Source of the DNA: JAPSGM01 sp036556985 | GTDB taxonomy: Bacteria; Chloroflexota; Limnocylindria; QHBO01 | Assembly: GCA_036556985.1 (NCBI GenBank) | Contig: DATBIK010000007.1 | Span: forward strand, 1 to 64,000 | Length of the DNA: 64,000 nt | Direction: 5' to 3' | Shown here: positions 16,558 through 24,571 of the stretch, one piece after another | Layout of the letters: every line of letters begins with the position of its first letter | How positions within the stretch are numbered: position 1 is the stretch's first letter | The notes under the pieces: model-generated | Databases searched by the model: none | What the model was told of the DNA's origin: nothing | What the model saw: the letters and a program-made list of their open reading frames with translations, nothing else | Position numbers and translations under genes: made by a program

Positions 16558-16606
16558 TCGTGCGGTCACTGGAACCACATTCGTCCTACGCGGCCAGGAC
16601 AGACAG

Positions 16607-17395
16607 ATGACAGCGGAGCAGACCGATCTCGTCCTCGTCGAGCGCCAGGACGGGCAGCGCACCGCGCTCGTGCGGCTGAACCGGCCCAAGCAGCTGAACG
16701 CGCTGAACGGCGCGGTCATGGACGCGCTGTGCGAGGCACTCGAGGCGCTGGATCGCGACGAGGGCGTGCGTGCCATCGTGGTGACCGGCAACGAGCGTGC
16801 CTTCGCCGCTGGCGCGGACATCGGTGAGATGTCGGATGCCACCCCGGTGCAGATGCTGACGAGCAACCGCATCGGGCAATGGGACCGGATCCGGCGGATC
16901 GCCAAGCCAGTGATCGCCGCGGTCAACGGCTGGTGCCTGGGCGGGGGCTGCGAGCTGGCGATGACGCTGGACATCATCCTGGCCGGCGAAGGGGCGAAGT
17001 TCGGGCAGCCCGAGATCAACATCGGCGTCATTCCCGGTGCCGGCGGGACGCAGCGCCTCACGCGGGCGATCGGCAAGGGCCGGGCGATGGAGATGATCCT
17101 GACCGGTGAGCCCATGGATGCCCGCGAGGCGGAGCGCCGCGGCCTGGTGGCGCGGGTGGTGCCGGACGAGCTGGTGGTGGAGGACGCGCTGGCATTGGCG
17201 GCCAGGATCGCCGAGAAGTCGCCGATCGCCCTGCGCCTGGCGAAGGAGGCGGTGAACGCCGCCTACGAGATGGGCCTCACCGATGCGCTCGCCCACGAGC
17301 GGCGCCTCTTCTACCTCCTCTTCGCGAGCGAGGACCAGAAGGAGGGGATGGCAGCCTTCCTGGAGAAGCGGAAGCCCGACTTCAAGGGCCGATAG
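16607..17395 (+). CDS. enoyl-CoA hydratase
   Basis: 262 residues, the classic short crotonase. RLNRPKQLNALNGAVM is followed by FAAGADIGEM (oxyanion hole), AAVNGWCLGGGCELAMTLD and FGQPEINIGVIPGAGGTQRL, which carries both catalytic Glu positions (in the EINIG region and after GAGGT). It hydrates trans-2-enoyl-CoA to (S)-3-hydroxyacyl-CoA in beta-oxidation. The start at 16607 (MTAEQTDLV) is preferred over an in-frame ATG at 16538, which lies inside the preceding gene. The GNAT gene follows after 1 bp. Confidence 0.92.
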   Translation: MTAEQTDLVLVERQDGQRTALVRLNRPKQLNALNGAVMDALCEALEALDRDEGVRAIVVTGNERAFAAGADIGEMSDATPVQMLTSNRIGQWDRIRRIAKPVIAAVNGWCLGGGCELAMTLDIILAGEGAKFGQPEINIGVIPGAGGTQRLTRAIGKGRAMEMILTGEPMDAREAERRGLVARVVPDELVVEDALALAARIAEKSPIALRLAKEAVNAAYEMGLTDALAHERRLFYLLFASEDQKEGMAAFLEKRKPDFKGR

Positions 17396-17396
17396 C

Positions 17397-18359
17397 GTGG
17401 CCGGCCTCGGCAACCCGGATCGGCCGATCGGCGGACTGGCGGTCCGCACGCCGCCCGGCGTCGAGCTCCTGCCCTTGGGCCGCGACCACCTGCCGGCGGC
17501 CGTCGCCCTCGCCCGGGCGGCACGCGGACTGTCGGCGGTCGGTGAACTCGACGCACTGCGCCCTCGCTGGGAGGCGCTCGTGAACGACCCGGACACGATT
17601 GGCTACCTCGCCGCGCGCAACGACGACCCGGTCGGCCTGGGGCTCATGCTCATCCGCCGTCGCCTCAACTTCGCCACCTTCGAGGGCTGGATCCCGGAGC
17701 TGGCGGGCCGCGACGAGGTGGCGCCCGCGCTGGCCGAGGCGCTCGTCGCCGAGTGGCGCCTGCGCGGCGGCCATCGCATCCTCGCCCCGGTGCCGGAGGG
17801 CGACGAGGTCCGCCGCCGAGCGCTCGCCAGCGTCGGGTTCGGGGAGGCGTTCATCGACTTCGTCCTCGCGCCGATCACCGTTGGCGAGTGGACCGAGCCG
17901 CGCGACGTCCGGCTGCGGCCGCTCGCCGAGGGCGACCTCGACGCGGTCACGCGGCTCATCGCCGAGTTCGGCTCGCGACGCTCGCCGGTGCCCGACCGCA
18001 TGGAGGCGGTGGGACGCACCTTCTCGGCGCACGCGCGGGACGTGGCCGCGGGCCGCGCGGCGTCGCTCGTAGCGGAGCTGGAGGGCGTCACGGTCGGTGT
18101 GTGCACGCTCGAGTGGCAGCAGCCGTTCTGGGCCGACGAGCTCCATGCCTGGATCCCGGACCTCGTCGTCACCGAACCGGTGCGCGGCCGCGGCATCGGG
18201 CGTGCGCTGCTTCTCGCCGCGCTACGGACCGCGCGAGACAATGGGGCGGCCGAGGTGCGGCTGGAGTCCGGCGCACAGCGCACAGCGGCGCACGGGCTGT
18301 ATCGGTCCATCGGCTTCGCCGAGGTGGGGCACACCTGGGTGCTCCGCCGGGAGGACTAG
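17397..18359 (+). CDS. tandem-GNAT N-acetyltransferase
   Basis: 320 residues with two acetyltransferase-fold halves. The C-terminal half (about 170-320) is a canonical GNAT: VTEPVRGRGIGRALLLAALR (acetyl-CoA pyrophosphate loop RGxGxG) and AHGLYRSIGFAEVG. The N-terminal half (about 20-160) has the fold pattern (IGYLAARNDDPVGLGLMLI) but lacks the RGxG loop and is probably a pseudo-domain. The acceptor substrate is unknown. The GTG start sits 1 bp after the enoyl-CoA hydratase stop and the next gene begins on the base after this stop, so the three are likely co-transcribed. Confidence 0.82.
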   Translation: MAGLGNPDRPIGGLAVRTPPGVELLPLGRDHLPAAVALARAARGLSAVGELDALRPRWEALVNDPDTIGYLAARNDDPVGLGLMLIRRRLNFATFEGWIPELAGRDEVAPALAEALVAEWRLRGGHRILAPVPEGDEVRRRALASVGFGEAFIDFVLAPITVGEWTEPRDVRLRPLAEGDLDAVTRLIAEFGSRRSPVPDRMEAVGRTFSAHARDVAAGRAASLVAELEGVTVGVCTLEWQQPFWADELHAWIPDLVVTEPVRGRGIGRALLLAALRTARDNGAAEVRLESGAQRTAAHGLYRSIGFAEVGHTWVLRRED

Positions 18360-18962
18360 GTGGCCGAGGAGCCGAGCAACTTCGTCCGGCGTCTGCCCAT
18401 CGGCGAGCGCATGCCCGCGGACGAGGTCGTGGCCGACCCGCTCTTCCCGTTCGAGGGCGAGATCAGGACGCGGCCCCTCGAGGCGCCGACGCTGCCCGAG
18501 CCCACCCGATTCGGTGAGTCCGCGGCGGATTGCTGGAGCTGCACCGACAGCGGCGACGTGCCGGCCCACCTCATCTGGCAGGACGAGCGATGGCGGGTCC
18601 TCGTGGATCCCGAGCCGCATGGCCTGCCGATGGTCGCGGTGCTCATGCCGCGGGCGCACCACGACCTGGAAGACCTCCCTCCCGATCTTGCCGCGGAGCT
18701 CGGGATCATGATCCAGCGTGTGGCCTGGGCGATCGGCCGGCTGGACGGGATCGGCCGCGTGCACGTGAACCGCTGGGGCGACGGCGGCTTTCACTTCCAT
18801 GTCTGGTTCCTGGCTCGGCCGCGGGGCATGCGGCAGCTGCGCGGCGCGATGATCGCGATCTGGGACGACCTGCTGCCGAAGGTTCCGGCCGATGAGTGGG
18901 CGGCGAGCCGGCATGCCGTGGCCGAGGCGCTCTCGGAGGGAGGCGGGCACTCGCTCGCCTGA
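18360..18962 (+). CDS. HIT-like (histidine-triad fold) hypothetical protein
   Basis: 200 residues. The central part looks like the HIT superfamily: CWSCTDSGDVPAHLIWQD, WRVLVDPEPHGLPMVAVLMP, HHDLEDLPPDLAAELG, then NRWGDGGFHFHVWFLARP near residue 150, which resembles the beta strand with spaced histidines of HIT proteins (FHFHVW). A CxxC in the N-terminal part may bind zinc. I expect nucleotide-phosphate hydrolase or transferase chemistry, but the classical HxHxHxx is not fully present. It starts with GTG immediately after the GNAT stop, so it is translationally coupled, and converges on the SnoaL gene with a 4-bp gap. Confidence 0.6.
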   Translation: MAEEPSNFVRRLPIGERMPADEVVADPLFPFEGEIRTRPLEAPTLPEPTRFGESAADCWSCTDSGDVPAHLIWQDERWRVLVDPEPHGLPMVAVLMPRAHHDLEDLPPDLAAELGIMIQRVAWAIGRLDGIGRVHVNRWGDGGFHFHVWFLARPRGMRQLRGAMIAIWDDLLPKVPADEWAASRHAVAEALSEGGGHSLA

Positions 18963-18966
18963 GCCG

Positions 18967-19353
18967 TCAGCCCTTCGGGCGCTCCACCCACCACTCGGCA
19001 AACTCGCGGGCGCGGCCCTCGTCCGCGAAGCGCACGAGCCAGATGTTGGCGTACGCCTCGTCCCATGGCTCACCCTCGCCACGATCGTAGGAAGTCCAGC
19101 CCTCGATCACCGCGGTGTCGCCCTCGACCGCCAGGATCTCGTGCTCGAAGCGCCAGCCGATCTTCGAGTCGCCACGGCCCTGCCACTTCTCGACGATCGT
19201 GTCACGACCGCGCCAGGCGTTCTCCCCGCGCGGCCAGGGAAACGGCGAGTACGTCGCGTCCTCGGTGAACAGGGCGCCGATGTCGGCTGCGTCGTCGCTC
19301 GCCCACGCCCTGCGGTAGCCCTCGATCCATCGCTCCACGCCGGCCCGGTCCAT
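18967..19353 (-). CDS. SnoaL-like / NTF2-fold protein
   Basis: 128 residues of the NTF2-like cone fold: WIEGYRRAWASDDAADIGALFTEDATY (family N-terminus, given as pattern), PFPWPRGENAWRGRDTIVEKW, then EHEILAVEGDTAVIEGWTSY and VRFADEGRAREFAEWWV. Such proteins may be isomerases, cyclases or binding proteins; no catalytic residues can be assigned. It has a good ribosome binding site (AGGAGGA, 6 nt before ATG). An inverted repeat overlaps its likely -10 (TAGCAT on the minus strand, 19390-19395). Confidence 0.8.
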   Translation of the reverse strand: MDRAGVERWIEGYRRAWASDDAADIGALFTEDATYSPFPWPRGENAWRGRDTIVEKWQGRGDSKIGWRFEHEILAVEGDTAVIEGWTSYDRGEGEPWDEAYANIWLVRFADEGRAREFAEWWVERPKG

Positions 19354-19384
19354 CGCTGCTCCTCCTGGGTGCCTGATGCGTCGA

Positions 19385-19405
19385 GACCGATGCTACGCAT
19401 CGGTC
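19385..19405. promoter_or_regulatory. perfect 9-bp inverted repeat between divergent genes
   Basis: GACCGATGC, a TAC spacer, then GCATCGGTC: a perfect dyad in the 134-bp gap between the SnoaL-like and enoyl-CoA hydratase genes. Read on the minus strand it contains TAGCAT, a plausible -10 for the SnoaL-like gene. Each arm is also a copy of the heptamer iterated through the window. Operator function is inferred. Confidence 0.5.
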
Positions 19406-19475
19406 CATCACCAGTCAAGTGCTGATGAGTGGTAACGCCCCGACGGTGACGCGCTCCCGGCAGGTGGTCGGCGGC

Positions 19476-19481
19476 TAGAAT
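19476..19481 (+). promoter_or_regulatory. -10 element TAGAAT of enoyl-CoA hydratase gene
   Basis: TAGAAT is followed by 6 nt and ATG at 19488, the ideal distance for a leaderless mRNA. No ribosome binding site fits in the spacer. Confidence 0.55.
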
Positions 19482-19487
19482 CGGCGC

Positions 19488-20285
19488 ATGCCGGATCCCG
19501 CCCAAGATCTCGCGCAGGACACGATCCGCGTCGAGCGCACCGACGGCGTCGCCACCGTCACGCTGAACCGCCCCGACTCGCTGAACGCGCTGAACGCCAC
19601 GATGCGAGCCGAGCTCCTCGCGGCATTCAAGGCCCTCGGCCGCGACGAGGCGGTGCGGGCGGTCGTGCTGACCGGCGCGGGACGCGGCTTCTGCTCCGGG
19701 GCGGACCTGCGCGGCGGCGCCGGGGAGCGCGACTTCCGGCGCGTGCTCACCACCGAGTACAACCCGCTGGTGCGCGCCATCCGCGACCTGCCGAAGCCGG
19801 TGATCGCCGCGGTGAACGGGGTGGCCGCCGGGGCGGGCGTGAGCCTGGCGCTGGCCTGCGACCTCGTCTACGCCGCGGAGGAGGCGCGCTTCATCCAGGC
19901 CTTCGTCCGGATCGGGCTCGTCCCGGACTCCGGCTCGACCCGGACCCTGGTGCGGGCGCTCGGCCGCCATCGCGCGGCGCAGCTGATCTTCAGCGGCGAC
20001 CCGCTGTCCGCCGCCGAGGCGCGCGAAGCGGGGCTGGTGGCCGCGGTCGTGCCTGCCGACCAGCTGGCCGCGACCGTCCGGGAGGCGGCCGCGGGCCTGG
20101 CCGCGGCCCCGACCCGCGGGCTGGCGCTGGCCAAGCGGCTCATGAACGCCGCCGAGGACGCCACACTGGACGAGAGCCTGGCCACCGAGGCCGCGCTCCA
20201 GGAGCTCGCCGGTCGCACCGAGGACCACGCCGAGGGCGTCGCCGCCTTCGGCGAGAAGCGGGAGCCGCGTTTCGTTGGCCGTTGA
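19488..20285 (+). CDS. enoyl-CoA hydratase/isomerase (PaaG-type)
   Basis: 265 residues. LNRPDSLNALNATM and FCSGADLRGG form the oxyanion/CoA loop, AAVNGVAAGAGVSLALACDL the second loop, and FVRIGLVPDSGSTRTLVRALG has Asp in place of the second catalytic Glu. This IGLxPDSG pattern is typical of PaaG/2-(1,2-epoxyphenylacetyl)-CoA isomerase and related delta-isomerases. No other paa genes are present, so a general isomerase role in fatty acyl or aromatic degradation is as likely. It overlaps the following dehydrogenase by 11 bp. A TAGAAT -10 lies 6 nt upstream of the ATG. Confidence 0.88.
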   Translation: MPDPAQDLAQDTIRVERTDGVATVTLNRPDSLNALNATMRAELLAAFKALGRDEAVRAVVLTGAGRGFCSGADLRGGAGERDFRRVLTTEYNPLVRAIRDLPKPVIAAVNGVAAGAGVSLALACDLVYAAEEARFIQAFVRIGLVPDSGSTRTLVRALGRHRAAQLIFSGDPLSAAEAREAGLVAAVVPADQLAATVREAAAGLAAAPTRGLALAKRLMNAAEDATLDESLATEAALQELAGRTEDHAEGVAAFGEKREPRFVGR

Positions 20286-21540
20286 CGTGGCGCGGCCCGG
20301 CGTCCTCGCGGACCGTGGTGTGCCGGATGACGGCGGCGTGCCGGACGACCTCGGGGTGCTCGGCGCCGGGACGATGGGCGCCGGCATCGTCCAGGTCGCG
20401 GCCGAGGCCGGCGTCCCGGTGCGGGTCCACGACCCGGTGCCCGGGGCCACGGACCGGGCGCGAGAGCGGATCAGCCGCTTCCTGGCGCGCAAGGTCGAGA
20501 AGGGCGAGCTCTCCGCCCAGGACCGCGAGGCGGCGATGGGCTGCATCCAGCCGGTGGGCAGCATCGACGAGCTGGGCGCCGCGCACGTCGTGGTCGAGGC
20601 CATCCCCGAGGAGCTGGAGCTGAAGCGCGACGCGTTCCGCCTCCTCGACGCCACCGCCGCCGACCACACCATCCTGGCCACCAACACGAGCAGCCTGTCC
20701 ATCGCGCGCATCGCGGCCGCCACGCGACGGCCGGAGCGGGTGTGTGGCATGCACTTCTTCAACCCCGTCCCGCTCATGCCCCTGGTCGAGGTCGTGGCCG
20801 GACCCATGACCGACCCGGTCGTGGCCGACTCCATCGCCCTCTTCGCGCGCCGCCTCGGCAAGACCCCCGTCGTCGCAGCCGACACCCCGGGCTTCATCGT
20901 GAACCGCGTGGCGCGGCCCTTCTACCTCGAGGCGCTGCGCATGCTCGGGGAGGGCGCGGCCGGGGTGGCCGCGATCGACGCCGCCATGCGGGGCATCGGC
21001 TTCCGGATGGGGCCGTTCGAGCTCATCGACACGATCGGCCTGGACGTGAACTTCGCCGTCAGCCAGAGCGTGCACGAGCAGTTCTTCTTCGACCCGCGCT
21101 ACCGGCCGCACCCGATCCAGCGATCGATGGTCGACGCCGGGCGCCTGGGCCGGAAGGCGGGCGGCGGGTTCTACGAGTACGACGCCGATGGCGCCCGGAC
21201 AGGCCCCTGGCCCGGGTTCGATCGCCGGCCCGCGGGGCCCGCGGTCGCGGCGCTCGACGAGCAGGCCATCGCCGCCCGGATCCTGGCCACCATCGTGAAC
21301 GAAGCCGCCTCCGCGGTGGCCGATGGGGTCGCCTCCCCCGAGGCGATCGACACCGCCATGCGGCTGGGCACCGGCTATCCGTCCGGGCCGCTGGAGTGGG
21401 GCGAGCGCATCGGCCTGTCGCACGTGGTCCACACCCTCGACGCGCTGCACGCCGCCGTGCCCGACGGCCGCTACCGGGTCATCCCCATCCTGCGCACCCT
21501 CGCCGACGACGGCGGCTCGTTCTTCGACACGACCGCGTGA
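20275..21540 (+). CDS. 3-hydroxyacyl-CoA dehydrogenase
   Basis: 421 residues: NAD-binding domain (LGVLGAGTMGAGIVQVAAEA, GxGxxG loop; VVVEAIPEELELK; TNTSSLSIARIA; GMHFFNPVPLMPLVEV with catalytic His) plus two C-terminal dimerisation repeats (PGFIVNRVARPFYLEAL and, later, RLGTGYPSGPLEWGERIGL). It oxidises (S)-3-hydroxyacyl-CoA to 3-ketoacyl-CoA, the step after the overlapping enoyl-CoA hydratase. The start is taken as TTG at 20275, because GGGAG lies 10 nt upstream; a GTG at 20287 is the alternative. Its stop overlaps the next GTG (GTGA). Confidence 0.9.
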   Translation: MAVDVARPGVLADRGVPDDGGVPDDLGVLGAGTMGAGIVQVAAEAGVPVRVHDPVPGATDRARERISRFLARKVEKGELSAQDREAAMGCIQPVGSIDELGAAHVVVEAIPEELELKRDAFRLLDATAADHTILATNTSSLSIARIAAATRRPERVCGMHFFNPVPLMPLVEVVAGPMTDPVVADSIALFARRLGKTPVVAADTPGFIVNRVARPFYLEALRMLGEGAAGVAAIDAAMRGIGFRMGPFELIDTIGLDVNFAVSQSVHEQFFFDPRYRPHPIQRSMVDAGRLGRKAGGGFYEYDADGARTGPWPGFDRRPAGPAVAALDEQAIAARILATIVNEAASAVADGVASPEAIDTAMRLGTGYPSGPLEWGERIGLSHVVHTLDALHAAVPDGRYRVIPILRTLADDGGSFFDTTA

Positions 21541-22184
21541 ACGAGCTCCTGCCGGACCGATATCGCGCGGTCGTCTTCGACATGGACGGCCTGCTGCTCG
21601 ACACCGAGGTCGTCTGGCAGCGCGCCGAGGAGGACCTCTTCCGGCGCTACGGCGACGAGTTCAGCATGGAGGACAAGCTGGCGGTCATCGGCACCAGCTT
21701 CGACCACACGGCGAGCTACTTCGCGCGCCGCCTGGGACAGCCGCCGGAGCGCGGGCCGGCGCTCGTGGACGAGCTCATGGACGCCATGCACGAGCATCTC
21801 CAGGTCCAGGTCGCGGGGCGCCCTGGCGCCATCGAGCTCGTCGAGCGGCTGCGCGGTCGGACGCGCCTCGGCCTGGCCTCGAACTCGCCGCGCCGGCTGG
21901 TGGATGCGGCGCTGGCCACCGCCCGCCTGGCCGACGCCTTCGAGGCGATCGTGACCTCCGACGATGCCGCATTCAAGCCGGCCCCGGACATCTACCTGCT
22001 CGCCTGCGAGCGCCTCGGGGTCGCGCCGGCCGAGGCGCTGGCGCTCGAGGACTCGGCGAGCGGGATCGCGGCCGCCAAGGCGGCCGGCCTGACCTGCATC
22101 GCCGTCCCCCAGTTTGCCGAGATCGACGTCTCCGCCGCCGACCGCATCGTCGACTCGCTGGAGGAGCTGCTCGCGGAGACGTAG
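21537..22184 (+). CDS. HAD-superfamily (subfamily IA) phosphatase/phosphoglucomutase-like hydrolase
   Basis: 215 residues. Motif I is VVFDMDGLLLDTE (nucleophile and acid Asp), motif II LGLASNSP, motif III Lys in DAAFKPAPDIYL, motif IV LALEDSASGIAAAKAAG. The helical cap lies between motifs I and II. This set is that of beta-phosphoglucomutase/phosphoglycolate-phosphatase-like enzymes; the substrate is unknown. GTG start overlapping the dehydrogenase stop. Its TAG stop forms the first half of the TAGACT promoter hexamer of the next gene. Confidence 0.9.
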   Translation: MNELLPDRYRAVVFDMDGLLLDTEVVWQRAEEDLFRRYGDEFSMEDKLAVIGTSFDHTASYFARRLGQPPERGPALVDELMDAMHEHLQVQVAGRPGAIELVERLRGRTRLGLASNSPRRLVDAALATARLADAFEAIVTSDDAAFKPAPDIYLLACERLGVAPAEALALEDSASGIAAAKAAGLTCIAVPQFAEIDVSAADRIVDSLEELLAET

Positions 22185-22187
22185 ACT
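22182..22187 (+). promoter_or_regulatory. -10 element TAGACT built on a stop codon
   Basis: TAGACT begins with the TAG stop of the HAD gene and is followed by 6 nt and the ATG at 22194, so a leaderless promoter for the DUF2277 gene starts inside the upstream reading frame's terminator codon. Confidence 0.5.
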
Positions 22188-22193
22188 CCGCGC

Positions 22194-22418
22194 ATGTGCC
22201 GAAGCATCAAGACCCTCCGCACCCTCGACGTGGCGGCGCCCGACGAGGAGGTGCGTGCCGCCGCCCTCCAGTACGTGCGCAAGGTGAGCGGCTATCGCAA
22301 GCCGGCGCCGGTGAACGAGGCCGCCTTCAACGCCGCGGTCGACGAGGTCGCCCGCGCGTCGCAGCGCCTGCTCGACGCCGTCACCGCCACCCACCCCGCC
22401 CGCCGCGCGGCGAGCTGA
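22194..22418 (+). CDS. DUF2277 family protein
   Basis: 74 residues. The N-terminus MCRSIKTLRTLDVAAPDEEV and the body AALQYVRKVSGYRKPAPVNE then FNAAVDEVARASQRLL match DUF2277, a small conserved bacterial family of unknown function, at its usual length. It is probably a helical cytoplasmic protein. Convergent with the GlcG/HbpS-like gene (3-bp gap). Confidence 0.92.
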   Translation: MCRSIKTLRTLDVAAPDEEVRAAALQYVRKVSGYRKPAPVNEAAFNAAVDEVARASQRLLDAVTATHPARRAAS

Positions 22419-22421
22419 CCG

Positions 22422-22895
22422 TCAGGTCGCGGCGCCCTCCGCGAATGCGGCGGCGCCCGCCTCTGCGGCGAGCCCATCCTGTTCCGCGGAGCCGCCGCTG
22501 ACGCCGACCGCGCCGACGAGCACGCCGTCCCGCTCGAGCGGCAGTCCGCCGGCGAAGACGATCATCCGTCCGACCGCGACCGAGTCGTAGCCGTAGAACT
22601 CGGTGCCGGGCTGCACCATCGGCCCCAGGTCGCCGGTCGGCATGCGGTTCATGAGCGCGGTGTAGGCCTTGTCCTGCGCGAGGCGGACGCTGACCAGGTC
22701 GGCGCCGTCCATCCGCTCGAACGCGATGAGCTGGTCGCCCGCATCCACCACGGCCACGGCCAGCGGCACGCCCAGCCGCCGGCCCTCTGTTAGCGCCGCA
22801 GCCACCACGCGACGCGCAGCGGCGAGCGTGAGCCCGGCCGCTTGTGATGCGGTCGGGCCGCGACTCGGGTCGACGAGGTCCGGCATGTCGGTCAT
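22422..22895 (-). CDS. GlcG/HbpS-family (heme-degrading/heme-binding domain) protein
   Basis: 157 residues. LTLAAARRVVAAALTEGRRLG, VPLAVAVVDAGDQLIAFERMDGA and AQDKAYTALMNRMPTGDLGP, then GGLPLERDGVLVGAVGVSGG are the strings of the GlcG/HbpS/PduO-C fold. Relatives bind haem or cobalamin or accompany glycolate and diol metabolism. Here its ATG overlaps the stop of an ABC permease gene (ATGA), so it is the last gene of the transporter operon. A role in handling the imported substrate is inferred. Confidence 0.85.
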   Translation of the reverse strand: MTDMPDLVDPSRGPTASQAAGLTLAAARRVVAAALTEGRRLGVPLAVAVVDAGDQLIAFERMDGADLVSVRLAQDKAYTALMNRMPTGDLGPMVQPGTEFYGYDSVAVGRMIVFAGGLPLERDGVLVGAVGVSGGSAEQDGLAAEAGAAAFAEGAAT

Positions 22896-23683
22896 GCCCG
22901 CCTCCGGGCCAGGCCGAGCGCCACGAGCGTGAGCGTCACCGTGGCCACCATGAGCATGACCGCCATGGCGATGAGCACCGGCAGGCGCTGGGCGAAGCGC
23001 AGCTGCCCATAGAGGAAGACGGGGAAGGTGGGGTCGCCGCCGGCCAGGAAGAGGGCCACCGCCACCTCGTCGAACGAGACGATGAAGCAGGTCAGCCACG
23101 CCGAGAGCAGGGACGGCCCGATGAGCGGCAGCACCACGCGGCGCAGCGTGGTCGGGTAGCTGGCGCCCAGGTCCATGGCCGCGTCCTCGAGCGCGGGGTC
23201 GATGCCACCCATGCGGGCGAGCAGGATGAGCGTGGCGAACGGCAGGGCGATGACCGAGTGGCCGGCGGCGATCGTGAACAGCGAGCGGGGGATGTCGAAG
23301 AACGAGAAGAGGAGGAACACCGAGACCCCGAGCACGATGAAGGGGACGACAAGCGGCAGGACCGCGAGCCCGAGGAGCGGGACACGCAGGCGCGATCGCA
23401 GCCGGGTGAAGACGATGCTCACCGCGAACCCGAGCGCGGTGGCGGCGGTCGCCGCCCCGGCGCCCACGACGAGGCTGTTCCGCGCGGCGCCGAGCAGGGA
23501 GGCATCGGCGAAGACCTCGCCATACCAGTGCAGGGTCAGGGTGCGGAGGGGGAAGGTGAGGACCGGGCGCTCGTTGAAGGAGAAGACGAACAGGATCGCG
23601 ATCGGCAGGTAGAGCAGGAAGAGCATCACCGCGTAGGCGGTGCCGAGCGGGATTCGCGTGCGATGCACGCCGACGGCGCTCAC
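22892..23683 (-). CDS. spermidine/putrescine-type ABC transporter permease (PotC-like)
   Basis: 263-residue membrane protein with about six helices. The N-terminal helix (LGTAYAVMLFLLYLPIAILFVF) precedes SFNE, a PotC hallmark. The cytoplasmic EAA loop is EDAAMDLGASYPTTLRRVVLPLIGP (given as pattern), which couples to an ATPase. GTG start overlapping the previous permease stop (GTGA). Operon order is binding protein, permease, permease, GlcG-like; no ATPase gene is present here. Confidence 0.9.
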   Translation of the reverse strand: MSAVGVHRTRIPLGTAYAVMLFLLYLPIAILFVFSFNERPVLTFPLRTLTLHWYGEVFADASLLGAARNSLVVGAGAATAATALGFAVSIVFTRLRSRLRVPLLGLAVLPLVVPFIVLGVSVFLLFSFFDIPRSLFTIAAGHSVIALPFATLILLARMGGIDPALEDAAMDLGASYPTTLRRVVLPLIGPSLLSAWLTCFIVSFDEVAVALFLAGGDPTFPVFLYGQLRFAQRLPVLIAMAVMLMVATVTLTLVALGLARRRA

Positions 23684-24537
23684 GCGTTCACCCGCGAGCG
23701 CACGAGCCAGGCAGCGAGGACGACGAGGACGCCGGTGATGGCGAGCATGATCATCGCGGCCGCGGCCCCGGTCGCCCAGCTGGCCGCGCGGCCGAAGAAG
23801 TCCTGGATGAGCTGCCCGTACATGTACGTCTCGCTGCCGCCGACCAGGCGGGGCGTCACGTACTCGCCGACGCTCGGGATGAAGACCATGAAGAAGGCGG
23901 CGATGGCGCCCGGCAGGCTCAATGGCAGCGTGACCCGCGTGAAGCGGCTCCACGGCCCCGCGCCGAGGTCCGCGGCCGCCTCGAGCTGGCGGCGCTCGAT
24001 GCGAGACATGGCCGCGTAAATCGGCAGCGCGGCGAACGGCACCCACACGTACACGAGCGTGACGACCACCGCCGCCCGCGAGTAGAGGAGGAGGTCGAGC
24101 GGGCCGCCGATGACGCCGGCCCACTGCAGCAGGGTGTTGATCGCTCCCTCCTGGCCAAGCATGAGCCGCCAGGCCATGACCCGCAGCAGGAAGCTGACCG
24201 CGAACGGGATGAGCAGCAGGGTGAGGGCCACCGTCGCCCAGCGCCCGGCGCGGAAGGCGAGGAAGTAGGCGAGCGGGTACGCCAGGACCGTGGCGCTGGC
24301 CGCCACGATGAGCGCCATCAGCACCGAGATGCCGAGCTGGCGCAGGTATGCCGGCGTCCCGAGGATGCGCTCGTACTGGACGAGCGTCGGCGTCCAGGGG
24401 TCGCCGAAGTCGATCGGCCCCGGCTCCGGCCGCAGGCTGATCACGAGGACGAGGACGACCGGCGCCAGGAGGAGTGCTGCCAGCCACAGGTAGGGAGGCA
24501 AAGTCAGGTAGCCGAGGAACGCGCGGCGTTCCAGCAT
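23680..24537 (-). CDS. spermidine/putrescine-type ABC transporter permease (PotB-like)
   Basis: 285 residues, six helices. PPYLWLAALLLAPVVLVLVISL is the first; FLLRVMAWRLMLGQEGAIN and QLEAAADLGAGPWSRFTRVTLPLSLPG (EAA coupling loop, as pattern) are PotB-like, and FIPSVGEYVTPRLVGG matches the conserved periplasmic segment. The start is MLERRAF at 24537, with GGGGAG 2 nt upstream; an in-frame GTG three codons earlier is possible. It overlaps the PotC-like gene by 4 bp. Confidence 0.9.
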   Translation of the reverse strand: MLERRAFLGYLTLPPYLWLAALLLAPVVLVLVISLRPEPGPIDFGDPWTPTLVQYERILGTPAYLRQLGISVLMALIVAASATVLAYPLAYFLAFRAGRWATVALTLLLIPFAVSFLLRVMAWRLMLGQEGAINTLLQWAGVIGGPLDLLLYSRAAVVVTLVYVWVPFAALPIYAAMSRIERRQLEAAADLGAGPWSRFTRVTLPLSLPGAIAAFFMVFIPSVGEYVTPRLVGGSETYMYGQLIQDFFGRAASWATGAAAAMIMLAITGVLVVLAAWLVRSRVNA

Positions 24538-24571
24538 GCTCCCCACCCGCCTCCGTCCGCGCCGCGACCGG

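Noticed and set aside
18967..19353. SnoaL-like protein as polyketide cyclase
   Set aside because: No polyketide genes are near; the NTF2 fold has many roles, so only the fold is claimed.
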